A DNA stretch of 64,000 nt from NCBI GenBank assembly GCA_965276715.1, contig OZ255622.1, forward strand, positions 2,356,001 to 2,420,000. The letters are read 5' to 3'. The stretch comes from CAXTPV01 sp965276715. GTDB lineage: Bacteria; Pseudomonadota; Alphaproteobacteria; Acetobacterales; Acetobacteraceae. This document shows positions 29,335 to 38,349 of this stretch, piece after piece; the stretch's first letter is position 1, and every line of letters starts with the position of its first letter. The notes below the pieces were generated by a model that was given only the letters and a program-made list of their open reading frames with translations, had not been told where the DNA came from and made no database searches. The position numbers were made by a program, and so were the translations under genes.

Positions 29335-30597
29335 TCAGCGGGTCGAGGACGTGCCGGGTTCGACGTACAGGCGCCGCATCACCGGCGCCATCGTCAGACC
29401 CTGCCCAACCGTCGTCGCAAGCACGACCGCGAAAGCGATCGCGAGCAGTTCCTGCCGGTAGATCGTCACCGGCGTCGCCAGCACCATCGCGATCGAGACC
29501 CCGCCGCGCATGCCGGCCCAGGTCAGCACCGCCGTCAGCCGCGCCTTTTCGGTCCATACGCCTCGCAGGCAGGCAACCGGGATCCCCGTGCTGACCAGGC
29601 GCGCGATCAAGGCGAGCGGGACCGCTGCCAGCACCGGCATCCAGACGATATGCACGAGCGGGATCTCGACGAGCTGCAGCCCGATCAGCAGGAACAGCAC
29701 CGCGGTCAAGGCTTCATCGAGCAGCGACCAGAATGCCTGCATGGTGTCTCGCCACGCGCCATCGGCGTCCGGCGACGGCAGGTTCTGGCCCAGCAGCAGG
29801 CCGGCCACGGCCACCGCGATCGGCCCCGACAGGCCAAGCGCGTCCGCTGCCCTGTAGGTGAACAGCACGAGCGCGAGCGAGATCATCAGGTTCAGCCCGC
29901 TGTCGCCGACCCGCGTCATCAGCCTGCCCGTCAGCAAGCCGGCAATGCCGCCGAGCACGGCGCCCCCGCCGCCTTCCACCAGGATCGCCTCCGCCACCAT
30001 TCCGTGCCCGAGCAGGCCGGTCTCGCCCGAGGCGATCCTGAGCGTGATAACGAACAGCACCACGCCGGCGCCGTCGTTCAGCAAGCTCTCTCCGGCGATC
30101 GCGTTGCGCAGCGCGGGCGGCATCCAGACCCGGCGCAGCAGGCCGTCGACCACCACCGCGTCTGTCGGCGCCAGGATCGCACCGATCACCCCGCACCAGC
30201 CGAGCGGCAGCGCGTAGCCCACGAGCCGGCAGACCCCATACAGGCCGAAACAGAACATGATCGCGGACAGGATCACGCTGCCGACCGCCAGCGACAGGAT
30301 CGTCCAGGTCCTGTCGCGCAACTCGGTCAGACTGACGTGCAGGCTGGCGGCGAACAGCAGGAAGCCCAGGATGCCGTCGAGGAACAGGTGCGACAGATCG
30401 ATCCGCGCGAACATCTCGCGCAGCCATAGCCCGACGGCGTAGCCGGTGAACGGATCGATCGCCAGCAGCATTGCGCAGACCGCGAGCGAGCCCAGCAGCA
30501 CGCCGATCGCCGGCGGCAGGCCGACATAAAGATGATTGATGCATCCGATCCCGGCCGCCGCCGTCAGGATCAAGGTGAAGAGGTCGAAGCTCGACAC
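29335..30597 (-). CDS. Na+/H+ antiporter of the CPA1 (NhaP-like) family
   Basis: 420-residue membrane protein with about twelve helices. The ion-binding region APTDAVVVDGLLRR and NDGAGVVLFV (N-D pair) is typical of CPA1 exchangers, as is the C-terminal WAGMRGGVSIAMVLA. Start: GTG at 30597 with an excellent AGGAGG 7 bases upstream; a longer frame back to 30693 would add a basic, unlikely N-terminus. Expected to expel Na+ or K+ in exchange for protons. Unlike many relatives it lacks a long cytoplasmic tail. Convergent with the acyltransferase gene. Confidence 0.88.
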   Translation of the reverse strand: MSSFDLFTLILTAAAGIGCINHLYVGLPPAIGVLLGSLAVCAMLLAIDPFTGYAVGLWLREMFARIDLSHLFLDGILGFLLFAASLHVSLTELRDRTWTILSLAVGSVILSAIMFCFGLYGVCRLVGYALPLGWCGVIGAILAPTDAVVVDGLLRRVWMPPALRNAIAGESLLNDGAGVVLFVITLRIASGETGLLGHGMVAEAILVEGGGGAVLGGIAGLLTGRLMTRVGDSGLNLMISLALVLFTYRAADALGLSGPIAVAVAGLLLGQNLPSPDADGAWRDTMQAFWSLLDEALTAVLFLLIGLQLVEIPLVHIVWMPVLAAVPLALIARLVSTGIPVACLRGVWTEKARLTAVLTWAGMRGGVSIAMVLATPVTIYRQELLAIAFAVVLATTVGQGLTMAPVMRRLYVEPGTSSTR

Positions 30598-30722
30598 GAA
30601 TGGACCTCCTGCGGCGCTTTCGCCTGCATGCCCAGCTGACGCAGGAGTCGAGGCGGCGAGCTTCGGCCGCCGTCTCGCGCACGACATCGGCACCTTCGCC
30701 GCACGACACGGCTGGCGAAGAC

Positions 30723-30746
30723 CCGGGGGCCGAGGCCGGCCCCCGG
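30723..30746. repeat. 10-base-pair GC hairpin downstream of the sugar ABC operon (dispersed repeat family)
   Basis: CCGGGGGCCG-AGGC-CGGCCCCCGG is a perfect 10-base stem with a 4-base loop. It lies between the stop of the last permease gene (30761, minus strand) and the antiporter start. It resembles the other GC hairpins after genes in this window and may end the ABC transporter transcript. Confidence 0.7.
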
Positions 30747-30760
30747 ACCCCCAGCCATCA

Positions 30761-31732
30761 TCAAGCCCCTCGTCGTCGCGTCAGCGCCGTCTGCAGGATC
30801 ACGGCGGCGAGCAGGAACACGCCGCTCGCCAGATCCTGATACGACGCGCTCAAGGTGCCGATCTGGTTGATGATGTTCTCGATCGTGCCTAGCAGCAGCA
30901 CGCCCGACAATGTCCCGAGCAGCGTGCCGACGCCACCCGTCAGCAGCACGCCGCCGATCACGGACGCCGCGATCGACTGCAGCTCGTAGCCGGTCCCCGC
31001 CGCCGACAGGCCGCTGTCGAGATGGCCCGCAAGAAGCGCGCCCGACAGGCCCGCGAGCGACCCGCTCAGCACATAGGTCGCGATCTTCACCCGCTCGACC
31101 CGCACGCCGAGCATGCGCGCCGCCTCCTCGTTGCCGCCGATCGCGAACACGCCCATCCCGAACGACGTCCCGCTCAGCACCACCGCACCCGCCACGGTCA
31201 GGGCGAACAGGATCCAGATCAAATTGTTGATGCCGAACAACGAGCCGTTCGGGATCGTCGAGAACCATCCCGGGTTCGCGATGATCAGGCTCTCGCCGGC
31301 GAGCAGCACCGCCGCACCCTTGATCGCAAGCAGGGCCGCTAGCGTCACGATGAACGGCGCCATCCGCGCGCGCGCGATCAGGACGCCATTGGTCAGCCCG
31401 ACCGCCGCGCCCACCAGGATCGGGACCGCGAACGCGGCCCCCCAGCCATAAGGAACCGCGTAGGCCGACAGCACCGTGCCGAGCCCCACCATCGAGCCCA
31501 CCGACAGGTCGAAGCCACCCATGATGATGACGAAGGTCTGCCCGATCGCCACGATGCCGAGGAAGCTCGCGGCCGTCACGATGTTGCCGAGATTGCCCAC
31601 GCGCAGGAAATGCGGGAATGCCGACGCAGCCACCAGGCCCACCGCGATCAGCACGCCGACCGCGATCCGCGCCTGGATGAACGCGATCACCCGCTCGCGC
31701 CGTTGCGCGGGCGCCGCCATCGTCGCACTCAT
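30761..31732 (-). CDS. sugar ABC transporter permease (second permease, YjfF/RbsC-like)
   Basis: 323-residue inner-membrane permease of the ribose/galactofuranose type (BPD_transp_2). The signature GGFDLSVGSMVGLG and the C-terminal SIAASVIGGVLLTGGVGTLLGTLSGVLLL are present. It starts at ATG 31732 overlapping the stop of the first permease gene by 4 bases (ATGA) and is the last gene of the operon. It has exactly the same length as the first permease, but the sequences differ, so the channel is probably a heterodimer. Confidence 0.9.
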   Translation of the reverse strand: MSATMAAPAQRRERVIAFIQARIAVGVLIAVGLVAASAFPHFLRVGNLGNIVTAASFLGIVAIGQTFVIIMGGFDLSVGSMVGLGTVLSAYAVPYGWGAAFAVPILVGAAVGLTNGVLIARARMAPFIVTLAALLAIKGAAVLLAGESLIIANPGWFSTIPNGSLFGINNLIWILFALTVAGAVVLSGTSFGMGVFAIGGNEEAARMLGVRVERVKIATYVLSGSLAGLSGALLAGHLDSGLSAAGTGYELQSIAASVIGGVLLTGGVGTLLGTLSGVLLLGTIENIINQIGTLSASYQDLASGVFLLAAVILQTALTRRRGA

Positions 31733-32700
31733 GCGCCCGACCGCTGGAAATAGAGCGCGGCCACGATGAACACCGCCTTGATGATCTGCGCGTAGGTCGC
31801 GTTCACGTCGTTCATGATGAAGCTCGCGTCCAGCACCCGCAGCAGCAGCACGCCGAGCACGGTGCCAACGATCGAGATCCGGCCACCCGACAAGGGGGTG
31901 CCGCCGATGACGGACGCCGCGATCGTGTCGAGCTCGAAACCGACACCGATATAGTTCGAATCCGCGGCTCCCAGCCGAGCCGAGGCGAAGATCCCCGCGA
32001 GCCCCGCCAGCAGTCCGCTGCCGCCATAGACCAGGAACAGCGTCGCATTCACCGGCACGCCGGCCAGATAGGCCGCCGTCCGGCTTGCGCCCACGAACAC
32101 CAGCCGTCGCCCGATGATCGTCCGCCGCACCAGGAAGCCGACACCGACTGCCACGACGATCGCGACGATCGCGACGACGGGAACGAATGCGACCGCGCTC
32201 TGGCCGAGCCAGCTCATCAGCCCGTCCGACGGCAGATCGACGCGCGCCCCGCCCAGCATCGCCTGCGCGAGGCCGCGGCAGGCCACCAGCAACGCCAGGC
32301 TCGAGATCAGCGGGTTGATCCCGAGCACCGCCACCAGCGCGCCGTTGAGCACACCCGCGCCCAGCCCGGCCGCCAGTCCAACCATCGCGGCCCCCGGCTG
32401 TCCCGCCGCCAGACTGACGCCGATGGCCGCCGAACTCAGCGCCATCACCGAGCCCACCGACAGATCGATCCCCCGCGTCCCGATCGCCATGCTCTGCCCG
32501 AGCGCGATCAGGATCACCGGTGCCGCCTCGAACAGGAGGCTCTGCATCACATAGAGGCTGGCGAACCCGGGGGTGACGACCAGGTCGAGTGCTACCAGCA
32601 GCCCGAACGCGATGTAGACGCTGCGCGTGCGCACGAACTCCGCCGTGCGCGCGCGGCGCGTCCGTTCGGCCACCACTGCCGTCGCCGTGACCCCGCTCAC
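31729..32700 (-). CDS. sugar ABC transporter permease (first permease, YtfT-like)
   Basis: 323-residue permease of the same family: GTRGIDLSVGSVMALS, NPLISSLALLVACRGLAQ and LDTIAASVIGGTPLSGGRISIVGTVLGVLLL. The start is GTG 32700, overlapping the ATPase stop as GTGA. The occurrence of two consecutive permease genes behind one ATPase is the arrangement of the E. coli galactofuranose transporter YtfQRT-YjfF. The transported sugar in this organism is not known. Confidence 0.9.
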   Translation of the reverse strand: MSGVTATAVVAERTRRARTAEFVRTRSVYIAFGLLVALDLVVTPGFASLYVMQSLLFEAAPVILIALGQSMAIGTRGIDLSVGSVMALSSAAIGVSLAAGQPGAAMVGLAAGLGAGVLNGALVAVLGINPLISSLALLVACRGLAQAMLGGARVDLPSDGLMSWLGQSAVAFVPVVAIVAIVVAVGVGFLVRRTIIGRRLVFVGASRTAAYLAGVPVNATLFLVYGGSGLLAGLAGIFASARLGAADSNYIGVGFELDTIAASVIGGTPLSGGRISIVGTVLGVLLLRVLDASFIMNDVNATYAQIIKAVFIVAALYFQRSGA

Positions 32701-34256
32701 GGCGTGCCGGCCGTGCCACTCATGATCGTCTCCGCCGCCCCGCCCGACAGCAGCGCCAGCAGCGCCTCCGCCCCTTCGGCGGCGCCGTCGGCGGAAAGGT
32801 CGACCTCGCCCGCGACCTGGCCCTCCGCCAGCACCACGAGCCGGTCGCACAGCTCCATCAATTCCTCGACCTCCGACGACGTCACCAGCACGCCGAGCCC
32901 CCCGTCGGCGAGTTTGCGGATCGCCCGGTGCACCTCTTCCTTGGCGCCGACGTCGATCCCGCGCGTCGGATCGTCCAGCATGATGGCGCGCGGCTCCGCG
33001 CACAGGCACCGCGCCAGCAGCACCTTCTGCTGGTTGCCGCCCGAGAGCTGACCGATCGGCTGCCCCGGACCCGACGTCCTGATGCCAAGTTCGCGAATGA
33101 AGCGGGCCACCACCTCGTCCTCGATGCCGCGCGCGAGAACGCCCCGACGCGAGACACGGTCCAGCACCGACGCGGTGACGTTCTCGCGCACGGAAAGCAG
33201 CGGAAAGATCCCCTCCGAACGCCGATCCTCCGACAGGAACGCAACCCCGCGGCCGATCGAGCGGCGCGGATTCGCGTTCTCGATCGCCCGGCCCGCGACC
33301 GCGACACGGCCCGCGTCGGGCCGCTCCGCGCCATAGACCGCCTTCATCGTCTCGGTGCGCCCCGACCCCAGCAGCCCGGCGAGGCCCACGATCTCGCCCG
33401 GACGCACCTCGATCGACACGTCCCGCACGCGCGCCCGCCACGACAGGCCGCGCACCGACAGTGACGAGGCCGCGTCGCTTGCGGCCGCCGCCGGCCGCCG
33501 CTCCAGCGCGCGCGTGCCCTTGCCGCCGAGCATGGCGGCAACCAGCGCCTCCCGTGGCATCTCGCCGACCGACGCGGTCCGGACCAGCGCCCCGTCGCGC
33601 AGCACCGTCAGCCGGTCGCAGATCGCGTAGCACTCGCTCAACCGGTGGCTGACGAACACGATGCCGATGCCCTCGGACCGCAGCCGGTGCACCGCCTGGA
33701 ACAGCAGCTCGACCTCGGCCCCGGTCAGCGCCGAGGTCGGCTCATCCATGATCACCACGCGCGCACCCAGTGACGCGGTCCGCGCGATCGACACCATCTG
33801 CTGCAGGCCGAGCCCGAGCGACCGCAGCTTGGCCCGCGGATCGATCGGCAGCCCGAACCGCTCCAGGATCGACGCCGCCTCCTGCTCCATCCTGGCGCGG
33901 TCGATCAGGATGCCGCCCCGCTTTGGCTCGCGACCGAGAAACATGTTCTCGGCCACGCTTCGCTCGGGGATGAGGTTGATCTCCTGATAGACGGCGGCCA
34001 CGCCCGCACGCTGCGCGTCGCGCGGGGAGGCGAACTGCACCGACTGTCCCTCGAGCAGCATGTCGCCGCCGTCGCGTTGATGAAACCCGGTCAGGATCTT
34101 GATCAACGTCGACTTGCCGGCGCCGTTCTCGCCCATCAATCCATGCACCTCGCCAGCCGCGAGCGTGAACGAGACGCTCTTCAGCGCCCGCACCACTCCG
34201 AACGTCTTGACGATGTCACGGGCGACCAGAAGGTCGCCCGTCAAAGGCCCGCTCAG
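32697..34256 (-). CDS. sugar ABC transporter ATP-binding protein with two nucleotide-binding domains
   Basis: About 519 residues. First domain: Walker A GENGAGKSTLIKIL, Q-loop AAVYQEINLIPERSVAENMFLGREP, Walker B ARVVIMDEPTSALT; its signature LGLGLQQMV is degenerate. Second domain lacks a Walker A lysine (GLAGLLGSGRTETM, as usual for this family) but has the signature QLSGGNQQKVLLARCL and Walker B AIMLDDPTRGIDVG. The likely start is CTG 34256, overlapping the binding-protein stop as CTGA, in parallel with the ATGA and GTGA overlaps further on; TTG 34244 is the alternative. Confidence 0.9.
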   Translation of the reverse strand: MSGPLTGDLLVARDIVKTFGVVRALKSVSFTLAAGEVHGLMGENGAGKSTLIKILTGFHQRDGGDMLLEGQSVQFASPRDAQRAGVAAVYQEINLIPERSVAENMFLGREPKRGGILIDRARMEQEAASILERFGLPIDPRAKLRSLGLGLQQMVSIARTASLGARVVIMDEPTSALTGAEVELLFQAVHRLRSEGIGIVFVSHRLSECYAICDRLTVLRDGALVRTASVGEMPREALVAAMLGGKGTRALERRPAAAASDAASSLSVRGLSWRARVRDVSIEVRPGEIVGLAGLLGSGRTETMKAVYGAERPDAGRVAVAGRAIENANPRRSIGRGVAFLSEDRRSEGIFPLLSVRENVTASVLDRVSRRGVLARGIEDEVVARFIRELGIRTSGPGQPIGQLSGGNQQKVLLARCLCAEPRAIMLDDPTRGIDVGAKEEVHRAIRKLADGGLGVLVTSSEVEELMELCDRLVVLAEGQVAGEVDLSADGAAEGAEALLALLSGGAAETIMSGTAGTP

Positions 34257-35284
34257 TAAGGCACGCCCTTCGCCAGCATGTCCGCCGCGTTCGCCTTCGT
34301 ATACAGCGCGTCGGCCATGATGATCTTCTGCGGCACCGCTGTCCCCGCGAACCACTTCGACAGCGCGTCGAACGCCTGCGGCCCGAACCGCGGGTTGGTC
34401 TCCACGATCGCGTTGGCGTTCCCGTCGGCCAGTTGCTGCACCAGCGACTTCGTCCCGTCGATCGAGACGATCTTGACGTTGTGGCCCGGTTGCTTGCCGC
34501 CCTGCTTGAGCGCGGTCATCGCACCCAGCGCCATCACGTCCGCCTGGGCATACACCGCGTTGACGTTGTGGTGCGCCAGCAGAAGCTGCTCCATGACGCG
34601 CTGCGCATCGGTCGTCGACCAGTTGCCCGTCTGCGCCGCCAGGATCGTCATGCCAGGGTGCTTGGCGAGTTCCTGCTTGAACCCGTCCGTCCGCTGCTGC
34701 TCGACGCCATTGCCGTAGGCGCCCTGGATCTCGACGATCTTGGCCTTCCCGCCGGTCACCTTGGCCATCACGTCGGCCGCTCGCTGCCCCTGCTTGAGGA
34801 AGTCGGACCCCATATTGGTGATGATCTCCTTGCACGCCTCGCCGGCCGTGACGCGATCGATCGTCACCACCGGGATGTGCTTGGCCTCGGCCTGGTCGAG
34901 CGCGGGCTGCAGCCCGGTCGCGTTCAGCGGAGCCACGATCAGCGCCTGCGCGCCCTGGCTGATCATGCTCTCGATGTCAGCCACCTGCTTGGCCTGGTTG
35001 TCGTTGGCGTTCGTGTACAACAGCTTGACGCCGGCCTTGGCCGCCGCGTCCTTGACCGACTGCGTCTCGCCGGCTCGGAACGGGTTCTGTTCGTTCTCGG
35101 ATTGCGAGAAACCCACCACCATGCCCGAGAGCGCGGCATGGCTTGGAGCAGGGTTGGTGCACCCCTCCGACGATGCCGTCTCGACCTTCTGATCGGCCTG
35201 CGCGAACGCATGGCCGGGCAGTGCGACGCCGCACAGCAGGGCCGCCGCAAGCGAGATCGCGCCCTTAGTTCCGAAACGTGTCAC
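34253..35284 (-). CDS. periplasmic sugar-binding protein (YtfQ-like)
   Basis: 343 residues with a Sec signal peptide (ISLAAALLCGVALPGHAFAQ) and a type-I periplasmic binding fold: VGFSQSENEQNPFRAGETQSV, ALIVAPLNATGLQPALDQA, IPVVTIDR, IQGAYGNGVEQQRTDGF, SIDGTKSLVQQLADG, PRFGPQAFDAL. These segments resemble the galactofuranose-binding protein YtfQ. An unusual insert of about 20 residues after the signal peptide (ETASSEGCTNPAPSHAAL) contains a Cys. First gene of the transporter operon; the GntR gene lies 110 bases upstream on the same strand. Confidence 0.88.
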   Translation of the reverse strand: MTRFGTKGAISLAAALLCGVALPGHAFAQADQKVETASSEGCTNPAPSHAALSGMVVGFSQSENEQNPFRAGETQSVKDAAAKAGVKLLYTNANDNQAKQVADIESMISQGAQALIVAPLNATGLQPALDQAEAKHIPVVTIDRVTAGEACKEIITNMGSDFLKQGQRAADVMAKVTGGKAKIVEIQGAYGNGVEQQRTDGFKQELAKHPGMTILAAQTGNWSTTDAQRVMEQLLLAHHNVNAVYAQADVMALGAMTALKQGGKQPGHNVKIVSIDGTKSLVQQLADGNANAIVETNPRFGPQAFDALSKWFAGTAVPQKIIMADALYTKANAADMLAKGVPY

Positions 35285-35393
35285 GTGATCCTCCGTCCGT
35301 CTTTTCTAGGGACGCACGGCGCGTCCATACCTGCTTTTGATGCTACCTCAATCCGATTGCTAAGACAAACCAACCCCGCTCCGGGCAGCGAGC

Positions 35394-36158
35394 TCAGCGT
35401 GGCGGCCGCTTGGCCCGCCGCGCCATCCTGCCGTCGAGCGCTGCCTCCATGTCGCGCAGCGCCAGTTCCACCAGCTCGATCATCGCGCCCCGTGCCTGCT
35501 CGCCCTGGCGCGACTTGATCGCGTCCAGCACCAGCTGGTGCTCCACGATCGGGTCGCGCGGCGTCTCCTGGGTCCGCTGCTTGAAGTTGGTCGTCCAGCT
35601 CACCGCGGCGCAGACGCTGCTCGACAGCGCCGCGATCATCTCGTTGCGGGTGGCGACCAGGATCTGCCGGTGGAACGCCCGGTCGGCCGCGCGTCCGTCC
35701 TCGTTGCCGAGTCCGAGCCGCCGCATCGTGTCGAGCGAGTGCTCCATGGCGGCGATGTCGGCGCCCACATGGTTGGCGGCCGCCATCGCCGCCGCATGCG
35801 GCTCGACCATCAGGCGCACCTCGAACAGGTCGCGTACGAACGCCTCGGTCGGCTTGGTCTCCAGGAACCACCCGAGCAGTTCCGGGTCGAGGATGTGCCA
35901 CCGCTCGCGCGGGCTGACGCGCGTCCCGGTCTTGGTGCGGCTCTCCACCATCCCCTTGGCCGCCAGGATACGCACCGCTTCCCGGTAGGCGGTGCGCGAC
36001 ACTTCGAGCTGCTCGGCCGCCTCGATCTCGCCCGCCAGCGTATCGCCCGGCTTCAGCCGTCCCGCGGCGATCCCGATGCCGATGTCGCGCGCGATGCTCG
36101 CATGCAACCGCATCGCGGGCTTGACCGCCTTGCCCGCCTTCGGAACCGGAGCGCCCAT
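35394..36158 (-). CDS. FadR-subfamily GntR transcriptional regulator
   Basis: About 254 residues. The winged helix (LHASIARDIGIGIAAGRLKPGDTL...AAEQLEVSRTAYREAVRILAAKGMVESRTKTGTRV) is followed by an all-helical FCD effector domain with metal-binding-type residues (LFEVRLMVEPHAA, DRAFHRQIL, EHQLVLDAI). Such regulators commonly respond to sugar acids; this one probably controls the downstream sugar transporter. Start ATG 36158 or 36209; neither has a strong ribosome binding site. Separated from the transporter by 110 bases, which would hold the operon promoter and operator. Confidence 0.87.
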   Translation of the reverse strand: MGAPVPKAGKAVKPAMRLHASIARDIGIGIAAGRLKPGDTLAGEIEAAEQLEVSRTAYREAVRILAAKGMVESRTKTGTRVSPRERWHILDPELLGWFLETKPTEAFVRDLFEVRLMVEPHAAAMAAANHVGADIAAMEHSLDTMRRLGLGNEDGRAADRAFHRQILVATRNEMIAALSSSVCAAVSWTTNFKQRTQETPRDPIVEHQLVLDAIKSRQGEQARGAMIELVELALRDMEAALDGRMARRAKRPPR

Positions 36159-36253
36159 ACCCTTGCGCGCCCTCGCAGCCGCACCGTCATGTCTGTTGCC
36201 GATCGCCATCGACCGACATCGTTGCAAACCATTCGCCGTCTGACCAGTCCGCG

Positions 36254-38338
36254 TTAATGCCGTCGGTCCGCCCAGATCGCGAAGGCCTGCACCAAGGCTG
36301 GTTCCTTGAGATAGTCGAACCGGCCCGACGCGCCGCCATGGCCGGCCTCCATGTTGATCCGCAGCAGGATCGGCGCGTCCCCCGTCGTGCGCGCCCGCAA
36401 CCGCGCGGCCCATTTCGCCGGCTCCCAGTACGTCACCCGCGGATCGGACAGGCCGCCGAGGGCGAGCACCGGCGGATAGGGCAGGGCGCCCACCTGATCG
36501 TAGGGCGACCACGACGCGATCCGGTCATAGGCGTCCACGTCGATCAGCGGGTTGCCCCACTCCGGCCATTCGGGCGGCGTCAGCGGCAGACTCGCATCCG
36601 ACATCGTGTTCAGCGCGTCGACGAACGGCACCGCGGCCGCGACGCCGGCCCACAGATCGGGCCGCATGTTCAGCACCGCCCCCATCAGCAATCCACCGGC
36701 CGAGCCGCCATGCGCCACGATCCGCCCGCTCTCGGCGAACCCGCCTTCGATCAGGTGCTCGGCGCAGGCGATGAAGTCGGTAAAGCTGTTGATCTTGCGC
36801 TCGCGCCTGCCGTCGAGGAACCAGCCCCAGCCTTTCTCCGATCCGCCGCGAACATGCGCCGTCGCCCAGATCCAGCCACGGTCGACAAGGCTGAGGCTGC
36901 GGATCGAGAAACCCGGCTGCATCGAAATGCCATACGATCCGTAGCCATACAGCAGGGTCGGACACGCCCCTTCCGCCAGCGCATCGCGACGCGCGAGCAG
37001 CGTGATCGGCACATGCGCGCCGTCGGCCGCGACCGCGTGCAGCCGGCGCACCACGTAGGCCGACGGATCATGCCCGCTCGGCACATCCTGGGTCTTTCGC
37101 AATGAACGCGCGCCCGTCGCCATCTCGAGATCGAACGTCTGGCGCGGCTGCGTCGGACTCTCGTAATGATACCGCAGCGTCCCCGTCGCGAACTCATGAC
37201 TGCCCCCGAACGAGAGCGCGTAGGCCTCCTCGTCGGCGGCGACCTCGCGCTCCTCGCCCGTCGCCCGATCGGTGATCACGATCCGGTCGTTGGCCTCGAC
37301 CCGCTCCATCCTGACGAAGTGATCGGCGAATGCCGCGATCCCGGTGATGAACCGCCCCGGTCGATGCGCACGCCAGTCGCGCCAGCGTGCCCGCGACGGC
37401 TCCTCCTCCGGTGCCTCGACCAGCTTGAAGTCGATCGCCCCGTCCGCGTTCGTGCGGATAATGAAACGTCCATCCCAGTGCTCGACCTCGTAGCGCACCC
37501 CGGTCTCGCGCGCGGCCACCAGGCGCGGCGCGGCGGTGGGATCATCCGCCGGCACGATCCAGGCCTCGCTGGTCTCCTGGTTGCCGCAGCCGATGACCAC
37601 GTAACGGCGCGATGCGCTGAGCCCGACGCCCACGAACATTCCCTCGTCCTGCTCGTCATGCACCAGGACGTCATCGGCCGCACCGCCGCCGACCGGCCGG
37701 CGAAACACCTTCGACGGCCGCCCGTTGTCGTCGCGAAACGTCCAGAACAGATGCGCGTCGTCGGGCGAGAACGTGAAGTCTCCCGTCATGCTTTCGACGG
37801 GTTCGCCGACCATCCCGCCGCCGACGCGGCATACATGAAGTCGGTAGACTTCGGAGCCCTGCCGATCCTCCGCCCACGCGTACAGCGTGTGATCGTGGCT
37901 GTGCCGCGCGCCGCCCACCCGGAAATAAGCGCTTTCGCGCGCCATCGTCTCGCAGTCGAGCAGCACCTCTTCGCTGTCCGCCGCATCACGCCTGCGCCGC
38001 GCATGCACCGGCTGCTGCGCACCCCGCGCGTAGCGGACATAATACTCGAACCTGCCATCCGGCAGGGGCACCGAACTGTCATCCTCGCGGATGCGTCTGC
38101 GCATCTCCCCGAGGATCGTCGCCTGCAACGTCTCCGTCTCGCGCAGCATGGCGGCCGTGTATTCGTTCTCCGCCTCCAGATGCGCGCGGATGTCGGCCCG
38201 CAGCAACGACGGATCGCGCAGCACGCGCTGCCAGTTCTCGTCGCGCATCCACGAATATTCGTCGGTCCGCGTTCGGCCGAGTTGCTCGACCGTGAGCGGC
38301 TCCCGCCGCGCGGCCGGCGGTTCGATCGATGACGTCAT
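36254..38338 (-). CDS. ptrB: oligopeptidase B (S9 prolyl oligopeptidase family)
   Basis: 694-residue cytoplasmic serine peptidase cutting small peptides after basic residues. N-terminal region LTVEQLGRTRTDEYSWMRDENW starts the family; a seven-bladed propeller follows; the C-terminal hydrolase domain has the nucleophile GGSAGGLLMGAVLN, the aspartate in LSDPRVTYWEPAKW and the histidine in EAGHGGASGRF. Full length. Its stop lies about 95 bases from the GntR gene and its start 11 bases from the end of the adenine deaminase gene, so it may be transcribed with the latter. Confidence 0.93.
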   Translation of the reverse strand: MTSSIEPPAARREPLTVEQLGRTRTDEYSWMRDENWQRVLRDPSLLRADIRAHLEAENEYTAAMLRETETLQATILGEMRRRIREDDSSVPLPDGRFEYYVRYARGAQQPVHARRRRDAADSEEVLLDCETMARESAYFRVGGARHSHDHTLYAWAEDRQGSEVYRLHVCRVGGGMVGEPVESMTGDFTFSPDDAHLFWTFRDDNGRPSKVFRRPVGGGAADDVLVHDEQDEGMFVGVGLSASRRYVVIGCGNQETSEAWIVPADDPTAAPRLVAARETGVRYEVEHWDGRFIIRTNADGAIDFKLVEAPEEEPSRARWRDWRAHRPGRFITGIAAFADHFVRMERVEANDRIVITDRATGEEREVAADEEAYALSFGGSHEFATGTLRYHYESPTQPRQTFDLEMATGARSLRKTQDVPSGHDPSAYVVRRLHAVAADGAHVPITLLARRDALAEGACPTLLYGYGSYGISMQPGFSIRSLSLVDRGWIWATAHVRGGSEKGWGWFLDGRRERKINSFTDFIACAEHLIEGGFAESGRIVAHGGSAGGLLMGAVLNMRPDLWAGVAAAVPFVDALNTMSDASLPLTPPEWPEWGNPLIDVDAYDRIASWSPYDQVGALPYPPVLALGGLSDPRVTYWEPAKWAARLRARTTGDAPILLRINMEAGHGGASGRFDYLKEPALVQAFAIWADRRH

Positions 38339-38349
38339 TCAGGCGCCTC

